Shown here: positions 8,663 through 16,650 of the stretch, piece after piece
Numbering within the stretch: the stretch's first letter is position 1
Layout of the letters: each line of letters opens with the position of its first letter
Assembly (NCBI GenBank): GCA_947174825.1
Contig: CAMWKN010000001.1
Coordinates: 1 to 23,629, forward strand
Origin: an uncultured Clostridium sp.
Lineage (GTDB): Bacteria; Bacillota_A; Clostridia; Lachnospirales; Lachnospiraceae
DNA: 23,629 nt
Direction of reading: 5' to 3'
The notes under the pieces: generated by a model
The model's database searches: none
What the model saw: only the letters and a program-made list of their open reading frames with translations
What the model was told of the DNA's origin: nothing
Position numbers and translations under genes: made by a program

Positions 8663-9997
8663 CTATTGATTTTGCACCTTTGTTCCATCCACGGTAGTAT
8701 AATGATTGTCATCATTCATACTGCCATCTCCCTTATCTTTATAAACAGATACTTCAATCGCAGCCACCCTGTTGACCTCCGGATTCTCCATCAATTCATC
8801 AAAATGGACTCCGGAATTTGAAACAGATGAAAAAGCAGTATTGATAGCGTATCCCGAAATATCCAGCTCAGAATTGTCTGCCAAATTGGTATACACGGTA
8901 GAAACATACTCCCCAAAATTATCTGTACCATTCTTGGACAATGTGGCTTTATAAGCAGGTGTATCCTTTCGGTCTACAGTACCATCAGCTACCAGATATA
9001 AATGATAAGACAATTCTTCATCGCCCACTCCTGGATCTCCAATAACAACCTTGCCAGAACCATCCGTCAATTTACCTAGATTTCCACCTATTATAACTTC
9101 ATCCGGAACCACAGTAACTAAACCAGAAGAAGACTTATAATTAACCGGTGTATAGAACAGATAGATATTATGAGAACCAGTTCCATCCAAAGTTGCAACT
9201 TTAATCTTGTCTGTATAGGTTGTAGGATTGGTAACGCCTGCACCTGGCGCTGTAATTCCTGCCGGTGGAGCTCCACTTGATGATTTCCACTGGTATTCAT
9301 AAGTTGCAGTCAGTACAACCTTACCGGTCTTAGCACCTGTCTCATCCTCTTCCGGTGCTGCATTGATATAAATTTTGCGCTGTAAATGCTGATCCATTTC
9401 TTCCGGTTTTACAGAAGGATCTCTACTCGTATGATTGCTAGGATCATCACAATACTGGCAATACTGGTTGTAAAAATATGTCTTGGCATCTTCTATTATA
9501 TATGATTTTTCTGTAATAATCATATCCTTGGAGGAATCCATCCCCGGCACCTTTGCCTTGCGGTAAACAACGGTATTATGATCGTCATTTTCCAATTGAC
9601 TTCTAGGGGTAATTTTGGCTTTTACCAAATAGTGCTGATTATTCAGCGTATAAGCCCCCTTGACCTCATAGCTTGCCGGCGATGCTCCCGGCGCCGCTGT
9701 GGACAAAGCCTCCCAGGTAACCGATGTAACTGGAAATGGTGTGGAACCCGGCGGCGGTGTCACTGCCTTCGTCAAATAATCCTGATTATCCAGACTCATA
9801 TCCAACACCTTGAGTTCTTCCAATACGTTTTGTGCTGCTACTACAGCATTCTGCTCCTCTTTCATCCTGGCACTATGCCGTAAGGAATCTGTGAAATACA
9901 TTAACAGAGGAACGGAGATTACTGCAAGAACAGCAATCGTAATGACCAACTCTATTAAAGTAAAACCACTATTCTCATTTCTGATCTTATGTTTCAT
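8663..9997 (-). CDS. PilV-like type IV prepilin (444 aa)
   Basis: The product starts MKHKIRNENSG|FTLIELVITIAVLAVISV, an 11-residue leader with a canonical cleavage motif and Glu at +5. After the hydrophobic helix comes KEEQNAVVAAQNVLEELK, typical of PilV/GspI-type N-terminal helices. The globular part is long (about 380 residues) with a Pro/Ala/Thr-rich stretch (VTPPPGSTPFP, STAAPGASPAS near residues 80-107) and a second one (GAPPAGITAPGAG near residue 243). A CQYC pair lies near residue 183. GAGGAG at 10006-10011 lies 8 nt from the ATG. It follows pilO by 24 nt and opens the four-gene minor-prepilin block. Family assignment below the prepilin level is tentative. Confidence 0.85.
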   Translation of the reverse strand: MKHKIRNENSGFTLIELVITIAVLAVISVPLLMYFTDSLRHSARMKEEQNAVVAAQNVLEELKVLDMSLDNQDYLTKAVTPPPGSTPFPVTSVTWEALSTAAPGASPASYEVKGAYTLNNQHYLVKAKITPRSQLENDDHNTVVYRKAKVPGMDSSKDMIITEKSYIIEDAKTYFYNQYCQYCDDPSNHTSRDPSVKPEEMDQHLQRKIYINAAPEEDETGAKTGKVVLTATYEYQWKSSSGAPPAGITAPGAGVTNPTTYTDKIKVATLDGTGSHNIYLFYTPVNYKSSSGLVTVVPDEVIIGGNLGKLTDGSGKVVIGDPGVGDEELSYHLYLVADGTVDRKDTPAYKATLSKNGTDNFGEYVSTVYTNLADNSELDISGYAINTAFSSVSNSGVHFDELMENPEVNRVAAIEVSVYKDKGDGSMNDDNHYTTVDGTKVQNQ

Positions 9998-10021
9998 CTA
10001 CCCTGCTCCTCTCTTATCATC

Positions 10022-10753
10022 CTAATTGTTACCAGTAGCAAACAATGCGTTCTCTTTACCCATTTTACCAACAGGTACATCTGAAGGTTTATATTCCTTC
10101 TCAGTACCACCCACCGCATACATTCTTAATGCCATATTACAGGTTAATTCCTTCTCCCCTTCACCCTGGGCTACGGTAAGGGTGTCAACAACCATACGAT
10201 TCTCATTTTGAGTAACAAAACCTACAATATCTTTCAACTTCTTATAAGTGGTTTTGTAAGAGGTCGTAATGTCGGAACGATATCCGGTAATTCTCTCTGC
10301 TGCCTCTCCTGATGCACCGGCACCAGCCGGAGCTTCTGCCACATCCTGTACGGAAGACTCTGTCAAGGCACCATTTGTAAAAAAGATCTGATTCATCGTA
10401 AAACCTTCTGTCTCTATTACTAAATTCTTTATCTTTTGCTCCAAAAGGTCTAACTGATAAATGACATCCTGCGTCCGTAAGTCCGGTGGATATTGTGCCA
10501 AAATTCTCTCTCTCTCAGTCTTATACTCTTGCGTTTGCCCTTCTACTTTTGCCTTCTCAGCAACCATGCCCAGCAGCTTGTTCACTTCTGTATCTAATGT
10601 AATATTTTCCTGCACCAAAGCACTTCTGGATTCCATCATCTTCTGAAATCCCAGAAAATATGCTAATGCCAATATGACAATTCCCGCAACGATAAAGAGA
10701 ACTTTTTTGTCACGATCCGAAATTTTTGCTTTATTTGCTGATCCTTCTGCCAT
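10022..10753 (-). CDS. pilO: PilO-like pilus alignment protein
   Basis: The 243-aa product has a short cytoplasmic N-terminus, one membrane helix (about residues 18-36, KVLFIVAGIVILALAYFLGF), a predicted coiled coil (about 38-90) and a small alpha/beta domain with QYPPDLRTQDVIYQL and a C-terminal LTCNMALRMYAV strand. This is the layout of PilO, which pairs with PilN on the outer side of the membrane to link the cytoplasmic motor to the growing fibre. An Ala/Gly-rich loop (EAPAGAGASGEAAE) sits mid-domain. ATG 10753 is chosen over 10762 because AGGAGG (10763-10768) abuts the latter directly but is 9 nt from the former. The pilM::pilN stop lies at 10771, just before this site, so translation is likely coupled. 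Confidence 0.8.
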   Translation of the reverse strand: MAEGSANKAKISDRDKKVLFIVAGIVILALAYFLGFQKMMESRSALVQENITLDTEVNKLLGMVAEKAKVEGQTQEYKTERERILAQYPPDLRTQDVIYQLDLLEQKIKNLVIETEGFTMNQIFFTNGALTESSVQDVAEAPAGAGASGEAAERITGYRSDITTSYKTTYKKLKDIVGFVTQNENRMVVDTLTVAQGEGEKELTCNMALRMYAVGGTEKEYKPSDVPVGKMGKENALFATGNN

Positions 10754-10770
10754 CTCTATCATCCTCCTTT

Positions 10771-12471
10771 CTACTGTGCTGTCGCATTATCTGACTGTAC
10801 AGCATCATTCCCGGTCTCCCCTTCGGCATTCTCCTCCTCCGAAGCTGCATACTGTGCTGTCACTGTGAAACTATAAGTAACACTACCATTATCTTTCTCG
10901 TTCATGGAAACCGCTGGAACTACAATGTCTGTCAGAGATTTCAGATGCTCTTCCAAAGCAATCAACATCCTTGCCACAGAGATCTTGGTTTTGGTCTCAA
11001 TGGTCATGGTAATTCCTTCTGCATTGGAAGTAAAGTTGCTTACCACCATCTCCTGTGGCAGGTTTGCCTCTATGTCTTCTAACAGTGTTATCAAATCCTC
11101 ATTCTTATGCTTCGTAGCAGCATGTAATGTAGCAGCCTCTTCATAGGCACTCTTCGCTGCTTCATTTTCCTGATATACTGCATTAATATACTCTAAATCT
11201 GCTTTCTTTTCTTTTAACTCCGCATTTTTACTCTGCGCACTATGTAACTGTATCCAGGCGATGCCTACCAGAGCAACTGCCGCAACCACCATCACACCAA
11301 AAACCAGATGCACGATTCTCATGCTCTCTGCCTGGCTTTCCTTGGCAGTCATGGATTTCATTCTAAAACCAACCGGCTCAATCGCTGCACCAATAGCAGC
11401 AATGTATTCTGTCTGATCCTGCAAACTGCGGGCAAAACCTCTGGCAAAAGTAATATTGGTTAATTTCTCCAAAGGTCTTACTGGCAGATCCATCTCTTTC
11501 TCAAAGAGAATCTCTATGCCACGGATCTTGACACCCATACCAGTAATATAGACATAAGTCAGCTGGCAATCCGGATAACGGGAATTAAAGTAATCTACTA
11601 CACGGATTACACTGAGCAAAATTCCACCAACCGCATCGGTAACAGCCTTTCTGGCATCCCGGTTGTAATTGGAACGGCTGATCTGATCATCTGTCATACG
11701 GGTACTTCGTACTGTATCAATATCATCATAATCCAAACTGGTAAAGATGATATTTTCCCGGCACAACATTTCCATTGCCTCTGCCTTGTCACGCAGCCCC
11801 AATGCCTGTTGCTCCATCATGGTATCTATTATAGTATTCACACCATAAGGAATGGTTCGCTGCATAATCTGCTGACTCTCACGCAACACGCTGACCATGG
11901 TATTCAAAGAACTGATCTGTACGCTGACACAATAGCCGGAACCGATATGCTTCTGTAACACCTGCATGGAACCATTACCATAGTAGTCAATAGATTCTAC
12001 ATGCATTCCCAAAGAATCTGCCAGGCCATAATAGTTCTGGATCAGAGTATCCGGAGCTGCCAAAAGCAGCAACTTCAGACTCTTTTTATCTCCCTCTTTG
12101 ACGATATCCAACACGTTGTACGCCAGGGTGTACTCCTCCATATTAACCGGGAAATAATCCTGTGCCGTTGCATTAATCAAACCATCAATCTTATTTTCCG
12201 GCACATATGGCACTACTATTTCACGGCTGGCAATCTTGCTAGAAGCGATGGAGAACACTACATCCTTTTCTTTGACACCATTTTCACGAATCTGTGCTTT
12301 CAGCATCTGAGCAATTGCGTCCTTATTCTTGAGATACCCATCCTCCATTGCACCTGGTGGTGTATCAAAAGAAAATGCATTGTACACATGTGGATTCTTC
12401 CGCAGATAATCCACTACAACTGCCTTGGTTACCTGCTGTCCAACTTCAACACTCAATACCTTTTTTGCCAT
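10771..12471 (-). CDS. pilM: PilM::PilN fusion protein
   Basis: The 566-aa product combines two usually separate proteins. Residues 1-370 are a PilM-like actin fold (KKVLSVEVGQQVTKAVVVD at the start, ITGMGVKIRGIEILFEKEM at 309-327, AAIGAAIEPV near 358). Residues about 386-408 form one membrane helix, 412-460 a probable coiled coil, and 465-545 a PilN-like domain (LPQEMVVSNFTSNAEGITM). The tail is acidic. PilM normally binds an INLLP-type peptide at the PilN N-terminus; here the covalent link replaces that contact. The second phosphate loop, normally Asp-containing, reads VSVQISSLNT, so ATP binding may be weakened. GGAGG at 12482-12486 lies 10 nt from the ATG. The 140-nt gap before it after pilD has no clear promoter. 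Confidence 0.88.
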   Translation of the reverse strand: MAKKVLSVEVGQQVTKAVVVDYLRKNPHVYNAFSFDTPPGAMEDGYLKNKDAIAQMLKAQIRENGVKEKDVVFSIASSKIASREIVVPYVPENKIDGLINATAQDYFPVNMEEYTLAYNVLDIVKEGDKKSLKLLLLAAPDTLIQNYYGLADSLGMHVESIDYYGNGSMQVLQKHIGSGYCVSVQISSLNTMVSVLRESQQIMQRTIPYGVNTIIDTMMEQQALGLRDKAEAMEMLCRENIIFTSLDYDDIDTVRSTRMTDDQISRSNYNRDARKAVTDAVGGILLSVIRVVDYFNSRYPDCQLTYVYITGMGVKIRGIEILFEKEMDLPVRPLEKLTNITFARGFARSLQDQTEYIAAIGAAIEPVGFRMKSMTAKESQAESMRIVHLVFGVMVVAAVALVGIAWIQLHSAQSKNAELKEKKADLEYINAVYQENEAAKSAYEEAATLHAATKHKNEDLITLLEDIEANLPQEMVVSNFTSNAEGITMTIETKTKISVARMLIALEEHLKSLTDIVVPAVSMNEKDNGSVTYSFTVTAQYAASEEENAEGETGNDAVQSDNATAQ

Positions 12472-12611
12472 CTATTCTGTTCCTCCCTGCTTTATTCTCT
12501 TTATCCATCGTAAAACTTATTCTATTACTGTTTTTACTGATGAGTTCAGTTTCACATCACACAAAATTCAACATGTGCGAGTTTACTGTTAAACCCTCTG
12601 GGACAATGAAA

Positions 12612-13376
12612 CTAAATCCCCAACAATCCCAAATACCACGAAATAACCGGATCTCCAAACAACATGGAAAACCAAATACCAAACGCCAAATATGGTCCAA
12701 ATGCCAACTTCCTGTCCGCATGAAATGCCGCCACACGGATCGTGTGAATCACAGAACCAACAATACAGCCAATAATCAGAGCCAATGTAATCGGCATTGC
12801 TCCCAATACCAGACCTGCACCTGTCATCAGTTTCGCATCACCACCACCCATGGCACGCCCTACTGACAGTAGAAAAATCAACCACAATACTACGCTGACA
12901 CACACCATGCCAATGAGGTGATTCCTCCAATGAGACAAATCTAATAAAGTAGCAAAAATCCCCAACACCAGAATAAACAAATTAAGCTGGTTAGGAATCC
13001 GTTTGGTTCGCCAATCAATCACACTAACTACAATTAGGGCGGATGTCAGGAGACAATACACGATACTAGTCAAGTTCCAACCGTTCGCCAAGAAAACGAT
13101 CACATATAATGCTCCATTCAGTCCTTCCACCAGGGGATACTGAAGTGATAATCTGGTATTACACTTCCTGCATCTGCCCCTTAAGATTATGTAGCTAAAC
13201 AGGGGAATCAGATCATACCATCGCAGTTCATACCCGCAATGCATACAATGGGAATTCGCCAAGAGGGTTTCCTGTTTTGGTTCCCGGAAGATCCATACAT
13301 TCAAGAAGCTTCCAATCACAATGCCAAACAGAAATACCACTACATATCCCATCATATAAAAGAACCATTCCGGCAT
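12612..13376 (-). CDS. pilD: Prepilin peptidase (A24 aspartic protease, N-methyltransferase)
   Basis: The 254-aa polytopic protein has all signature residues of bifunctional prepilin peptidases. The N-terminal methyltransferase region carries GSFLNVWIFR and two CxxC pairs (Cys44/47 and Cys69/72), probably zinc-binding. The catalytic aspartates are Asp121 in IDWRTKRIPN and Asp180 in GGGDAKLMTGAG (GxGD). Length is normal for the family, with about eight hydrophobic segments. It would cleave the leaders of the five prepilins in this operon and methylate the new N-termini. GGAG ends 8 nt before ATG 13376. It lies 40 nt downstream of the major-pilin-like gene. Confidence 0.95.
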   Translation of the reverse strand: MPEWFFYMMGYVVVFLFGIVIGSFLNVWIFREPKQETLLANSHCMHCGYELRWYDLIPLFSYIILRGRCRKCNTRLSLQYPLVEGLNGALYVIVFLANGWNLTSIVYCLLTSALIVVSVIDWRTKRIPNQLNLFILVLGIFATLLDLSHWRNHLIGMVCVSVVLWLIFLLSVGRAMGGGDAKLMTGAGLVLGAMPITLALIIGCIVGSVIHTIRVAAFHADRKLAFGPYLAFGIWFSMLFGDPVISWYLGLLGI

Positions 13377-13416
13377 GATCTGATCTCCTATCTGTCAATG
13401 TACATCCATACAAATA

Positions 13417-13950
13417 TTATGAAGATGCACCACTGCTAACTGTTGCTCCTTCTTTTGTTGATGCAACGGATTTAGAATTGCTCATGGTAGAACCGTTAGT
13501 GCTGAAGAATACAACTGTCTCACCTGTTGTCGCATCCACACTGACATAAATTTTCATACCACTAGCGTTAAATGCTTTAGACTTTACCTGAGTCATCAGA
13601 TCAGTAGCAACATCTGACATAGACTTACCTTGATACTGTGGTCTTAACTCAATAAATTCGTCAATTGTCTTGTCATTTGTTACATCCTTAAGATCCTTTA
13701 ATTCTTTGCATCCACCTTTACATGCCTCAGCAGACTGTGCAATTGCAGAGTTGATATCTGTCAGCAACGCGCTGATAACCTGCTGATCCTTTGACTGACG
13801 AGATTTCTCCATGTAAGGGATAACCTGGCTGGCTACTACACCTACTAAGATAGCCATAATAGCCATAACGATAATTAACTCTACCAGAGAGAAACCTTTT
13901 TCCTCGTTTTCATGCAACTGTGTTAAATACTTCTTAATTGCCTTCTTCAT
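13417..13950 (-). CDS. pilA: Major-type IV pilin (prepilin)
   Basis: The 177-aa product has a 19-residue basic leader ending in EEKG, then mature FSLVELIIVMAIMAILVG with Glu24 at +5 and a hydrophobic helix to about residue 46. The rest resembles a small pilin: amphipathic helix, an acidic and polar middle, and strands KIYVSVDATTGETVVFFS. Two close cysteines (CKGGC, 77 and 81) could form a tight disulfide loop. The last 25 residues are Ser/Thr-rich and probably disordered. ATG 13950 is preferred because AAGGAG (13959-13964) lies 8 nt upstream; an upstream in-frame start has no such site. A small hairpin (TTGGC/GCCAA, 13995-14009) lies in the gap after pilC and might adjust expression. Its size and simple architecture make it the likely main subunit; the other prepilins look minor. 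Confidence 0.88.
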   Translation of the reverse strand: MKKAIKKYLTQLHENEEKGFSLVELIIVMAIMAILVGVVASQVIPYMEKSRQSKDQQVISALLTDINSAIAQSAEACKGGCKELKDLKDVTNDKTIDEFIELRPQYQGKSMSDVATDLMTQVKSKAFNASGMKIYVSVDATTGETVVFFSTNGSTMSNSKSVASTKEGATVSSGASS

Positions 13951-14019
13951 AACTTTTTCTCCTTTTCTTTCTTTATATTTATTAAAGGCCGTCCTTGGCA
14001 AACAGCCAATAATACAAAT

Positions 14020-15234
14020 TTATGCATTCTCTGCCATAGAGTAGATACTAAGCATTGGTGCCATAATCGCCAACATAATCGGCACTACCAAAGCTGCCAT
14101 CAAGATAATAATCAAAGGCTCCATAATCGCTGACACCGCCTGAGTAGCACGTTCTACTTCCTCATCATAGTAATCAGCAACCTTTTCTAACATTTCTTCC
14201 ATATTACCAGTTTCCTCACCGATCTGCATCATATGACACAATAGTGGTGGGAATACTTCCGACTGCTCTAACGGCTGGGACAGCGGTACACCTCGCTCTA
14301 CCTCTGTCTTGGCATCCTCAATAACTATCTGGACAATACGATTTGTCATGATCTTTGCCACAATATCAATCGCTCCCACCATGGTAATACCAGACGCCAG
14401 CAGAGTACTGAGAGTACGCGCCAGTCTGGCACAAGCCTGCTTGATAACCATATCACCAAACACCGGCAATTTCAGAACCAATCGTCCAAAGGACTGTGCC
14501 CCTGCTTCCGTCTTCATAAAGGTACCAATTCCTACCACTAGTAATGCAACCACTCCTGCAAATATGTACCATCTCTTAATCAGAAAATTACTCATTGCCA
14601 CTACTGCCAAAGTAATTGCCGGCAGCTGACCACCTGCTGCATCAAAGGTATCCTGAAAAGAAGGTACCACCTTGACTAACATCAAAATCACCACGCCGAT
14701 AATAACTACCAGCAATACAACCGGATAAATCATCGCCTGCATTACCATGGCTTTGATCTTGGAATCTTTTTCAAAATGTACTGACATACGCTCCAAGGCA
14801 GTCTCCAGACTACCGGAGGTCTCTCCTGCTTCCACCATGTGAATCAGAATTTTTGGAAATACATCATCCCTGGTACCCATAGCACCTGCTAAGGTATCAC
14901 CCTTTTCCACCAGAGTTCGAACCTCTGTCAGCGCATCATGAAGTTTCTTATTCTCCGCCTGATCTTCCAACATCCCCAATGCCTGTATTACAGTAACTCC
15001 GGCATGAAGAATACTTTGGAACTGTTTACAGAACAATGCCAAATCTCCCGACTTAACCTTTCCTCCAATATTAATATTCAGTTCTTTATTTAACGCATTA
15101 GGAACATCCACTGTAATGGGCGTCAGCCCCTGTCCCTTCAGGTTTGCCCTGGCCTGATCCAGGTTATTTGCCTCGATGATACCTTTCTTTTGTTTACCGG
15201 AATCATCCACCGCAACATAAGCAAACTCTGCCAT
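14020..15234 (-). CDS. pilC: Pilus platform protein PilC (GspF family)
   Basis: The 404-aa product matches PilC/GspF in length and layout. The start MAEFAYVAVDDSGKQKKG is typical of the family, followed by two T2SSF-type repeats: the first around LFCKQFQSILHAGV (67-80) and the second around LARTLSTLLASGIT (271-284), each with the AGETSG/GEETGN loop (136-141, 339-344). Membrane helices lie at about 167-190, 222-240 and 372-397. It forms the membrane platform on which PilB and PilT act. ATG 15234 is preferred over GTG 15243 because AGGTG lies 6 nt upstream and it matches the family N-terminus. It is separated from pilT by a 265-nt gap that contains its own promoter-like and leader elements. Confidence 0.95.
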   Translation of the reverse strand: MAEFAYVAVDDSGKQKKGIIEANNLDQARANLKGQGLTPITVDVPNALNKELNINIGGKVKSGDLALFCKQFQSILHAGVTVIQALGMLEDQAENKKLHDALTEVRTLVEKGDTLAGAMGTRDDVFPKILIHMVEAGETSGSLETALERMSVHFEKDSKIKAMVMQAMIYPVVLLVVIIGVVILMLVKVVPSFQDTFDAAGGQLPAITLAVVAMSNFLIKRWYIFAGVVALLVVGIGTFMKTEAGAQSFGRLVLKLPVFGDMVIKQACARLARTLSTLLASGITMVGAIDIVAKIMTNRIVQIVIEDAKTEVERGVPLSQPLEQSEVFPPLLCHMMQIGEETGNMEEMLEKVADYYDEEVERATQAVSAIMEPLIIILMAALVVPIMLAIMAPMLSIYSMAENA

Positions 15235-15284
15235 GTGCCTCACCTATTCCTTCCCTGAAACCTTATCTCCGGTCTCCAAACACC

Positions 15285-15320
15285 CTATTGTTACCGTCTA
15301 CAAATTCCCGAAAACAATAG
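15285..15320. repeat. 8-bp inverted repeat in the pilC leader
   Basis: CTATTGTT (15285-15292) and AACAATAG (15313-15320) are perfect inverted copies around a 20-nt spacer. In the pilC transcript they would form an 8-bp stem with a large loop about 50 nt before the start codon. It may be an RNA regulatory hairpin or a protein site; there is no U-run, so it is not an ordinary terminator. Confidence 0.55.
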
Positions 15321-15329
15321 TCTCCTCAT

Positions 15330-15371
15330 GTTCATACTATGCTTTGTTCATATTTTATTCAAACGTTCATA
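15330..15371. repeat. Three direct copies of GTTCATA in the pilC leader
   Basis: GTTCATA occurs at 15330-15336, 15346-15352 and 15365-15371, start-to-start spacing 16 and 19 nt. All lie just downstream of the extended -10 element, where a bound repressor or activator could act. In the transcript they read TATGAAC. Confidence 0.5.
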
Positions 15372-15384
15372 ATTTATTTAAAAT

Positions 15385-15393
15385 ATTATAACA
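15385..15393 (-). promoter_or_regulatory. Extended -10 promoter for pilC and downstream genes
   Basis: On the minus strand the sequence TGTTATAAT (15393-15385) is a perfect extended -10 (TGnTATAAT). No good -35 sits at 17 nt, which is common for extended -10 promoters. The surrounding DNA is very A/T-rich. The start of transcription would be near 15378, giving an untranslated leader of about 145 nt. It would let pilC, the pilin and the minor pilins be expressed separately from pilB and pilT. Confidence 0.55.
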
Positions 15394-15499
15394 CATTAGA
15401 CCAGATTATTTTACAATTTTTTTATTATTTTTGCATTTTTTGTCAGTATTACACAGTTTTCTGACATCAAGATTAGTAAAATTGACGAGAAAAATCGCT

Positions 15500-16561
15500 T
15501 TAGAAGAGCTTTTTCTTCAATGTATCCGGATCCTGTGCAAATTCTATCGCCTGAGTGGAATCAATTCTGCCTTCCATATAGAGATTAAAAATCGCATCAT
15601 CCATGGTAATCATTCCCAGATTCTTGCTAGTCTGAATGGAAGAACTGATCTGATGCGTCTTGTTCTCACGAATCAGATTCTGGATCGCCGGTGTGGTATG
15701 CATAATCTCAAACGCTGCCACACGCCCTTTCCCATCCGTAGTTGGAATCAAGGACTGGGAAATAACAGAAATCAATACGTTACCCAACTGCACCCGGATC
15801 TGCTGCTGCTGATGCGGCGGGAATACGTCGATAACACGGTCTACTGTAGCCGCAGCACCAATGGTATGTAAGGTAGAGAATACCAAATGGCCTGTCTCAG
15901 CTGCTGTAATGGCTGATTCAATAGTTTCCAGATCACGCATCTCACCTACCAGAATAACATCCGGATCTTCACGGAGCGCTGCACGGAGACCATTAGCAAA
16001 AGACATGGTATCCATACCCACTTCACGCTGATTGACAATGGAACTCTTGTGGAAGTGCTCGTACTCGATTGGATCCTCCATGGTAATAATATGTTCACTC
16101 CGCTCCCGATTGATAATATCAATCAAGGATGCCAATGTAGTTGATTTACCACTACCAGTAGGTCCTGTTACCAACACCATTCCACGTTTCTTTTTAGTTA
16201 ATTCTATAACTGACGGCGGCAGTCCTAATTTTTCTGCCGGAGGAATCTCTGTACTGATCAAACGGATGACTGTACCCAAAGCACCTTTCTGCTTGAGTAC
16301 GTTCACACGGAAACGACCATTGCCGGGAATAACATGGGAGAAATCAGCTTCTCCATCAGCTTCCAGAGTATCCCGAAGCCTCTCTGGCACGATAGGCATA
16401 ATCAACTCGGATGTATCTGCCGGTGTTAACGGCTCTCTGGTGATTTTCTGCAAAGTACCATGTACACGGCATTTTGCCTCTGTGCCCGCAGCCACATGTA
16501 AATCGGACGCCCCAATTTTACGCGCCTGCGCCAACAAATCATTGATTGTAAAACTTAACAT
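15500..16561 (-). CDS. pilT: Retraction ATPase PilT
   Basis: The 353-aa product is a full-length PilT. The N-terminal PAS-like domain begins with INDLLAQARKIGASDLHV. Walker A is GPTGSGKS (133-140), the Asp box contains ITMEDPIEYEH (159-169), and Walker B reads DVILVGEMRD with Glu207. The C-terminal motif AIQNLIRE (292-299) is a near match to AIRNLIRE, which marks retraction ATPases. It powers pilus disassembly and twitching. ATG 16561 is chosen because the product then has the family N-terminus; a TTG at 16576 also lies in frame. The ribosome binding site GGGGGA is only fair. It follows pilB by 82 nt. The minor substitution Arg to Gln in the AIRNLIRE motif may be tolerated. Confidence 0.95.
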   Translation of the reverse strand: MLSFTINDLLAQARKIGASDLHVAAGTEAKCRVHGTLQKITREPLTPADTSELIMPIVPERLRDTLEADGEADFSHVIPGNGRFRVNVLKQKGALGTVIRLISTEIPPAEKLGLPPSVIELTKKKRGMVLVTGPTGSGKSTTLASLIDIINRERSEHIITMEDPIEYEHFHKSSIVNQREVGMDTMSFANGLRAALREDPDVILVGEMRDLETIESAITAAETGHLVFSTLHTIGAAATVDRVIDVFPPHQQQQIRVQLGNVLISVISQSLIPTTDGKGRVAAFEIMHTTPAIQNLIRENKTHQISSSIQTSKNLGMITMDDAIFNLYMEGRIDSTQAIEFAQDPDTLKKKLF

Positions 16562-16628
16562 ATCTTTGTCCCCCAATTTAATATTTTATTTTGTAATACC
16601 TTCCACTGCTTACAATTTACTATCTGCT

Positions 16629-16650
16629 TGAATAAGCATTTGCCTATTCA
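16629..16650. repeat. TGAATA-N10-TATTCA dyad across the pilB stop codon
   Basis: TGAATA (16629-16634) and TATTCA (16645-16650) flank a 10-nt spacer. On the minus strand the left half continues TGAATAGGCAAA, close to TGAATAGACAAA in the larger dyad of the pilB leader (18509-18535). Part of it is coding sequence for the end of PilB, so chance is a real alternative. Confidence 0.4.

Noticed and set aside
12001..12866. Two plus-strand frames of 170 and 172 codons opposite pilM and pilD
   Set aside because: Antisense shadows with biased composition; they overlap each other and two well-supported genes.
15433..15462. TGTCAG/CTGACA inverted repeat after pilT as a terminator
   Set aside because: Only 6 bp with a 14-nt loop, and on the pilT strand it is followed by A-rich sequence rather than a U-run.
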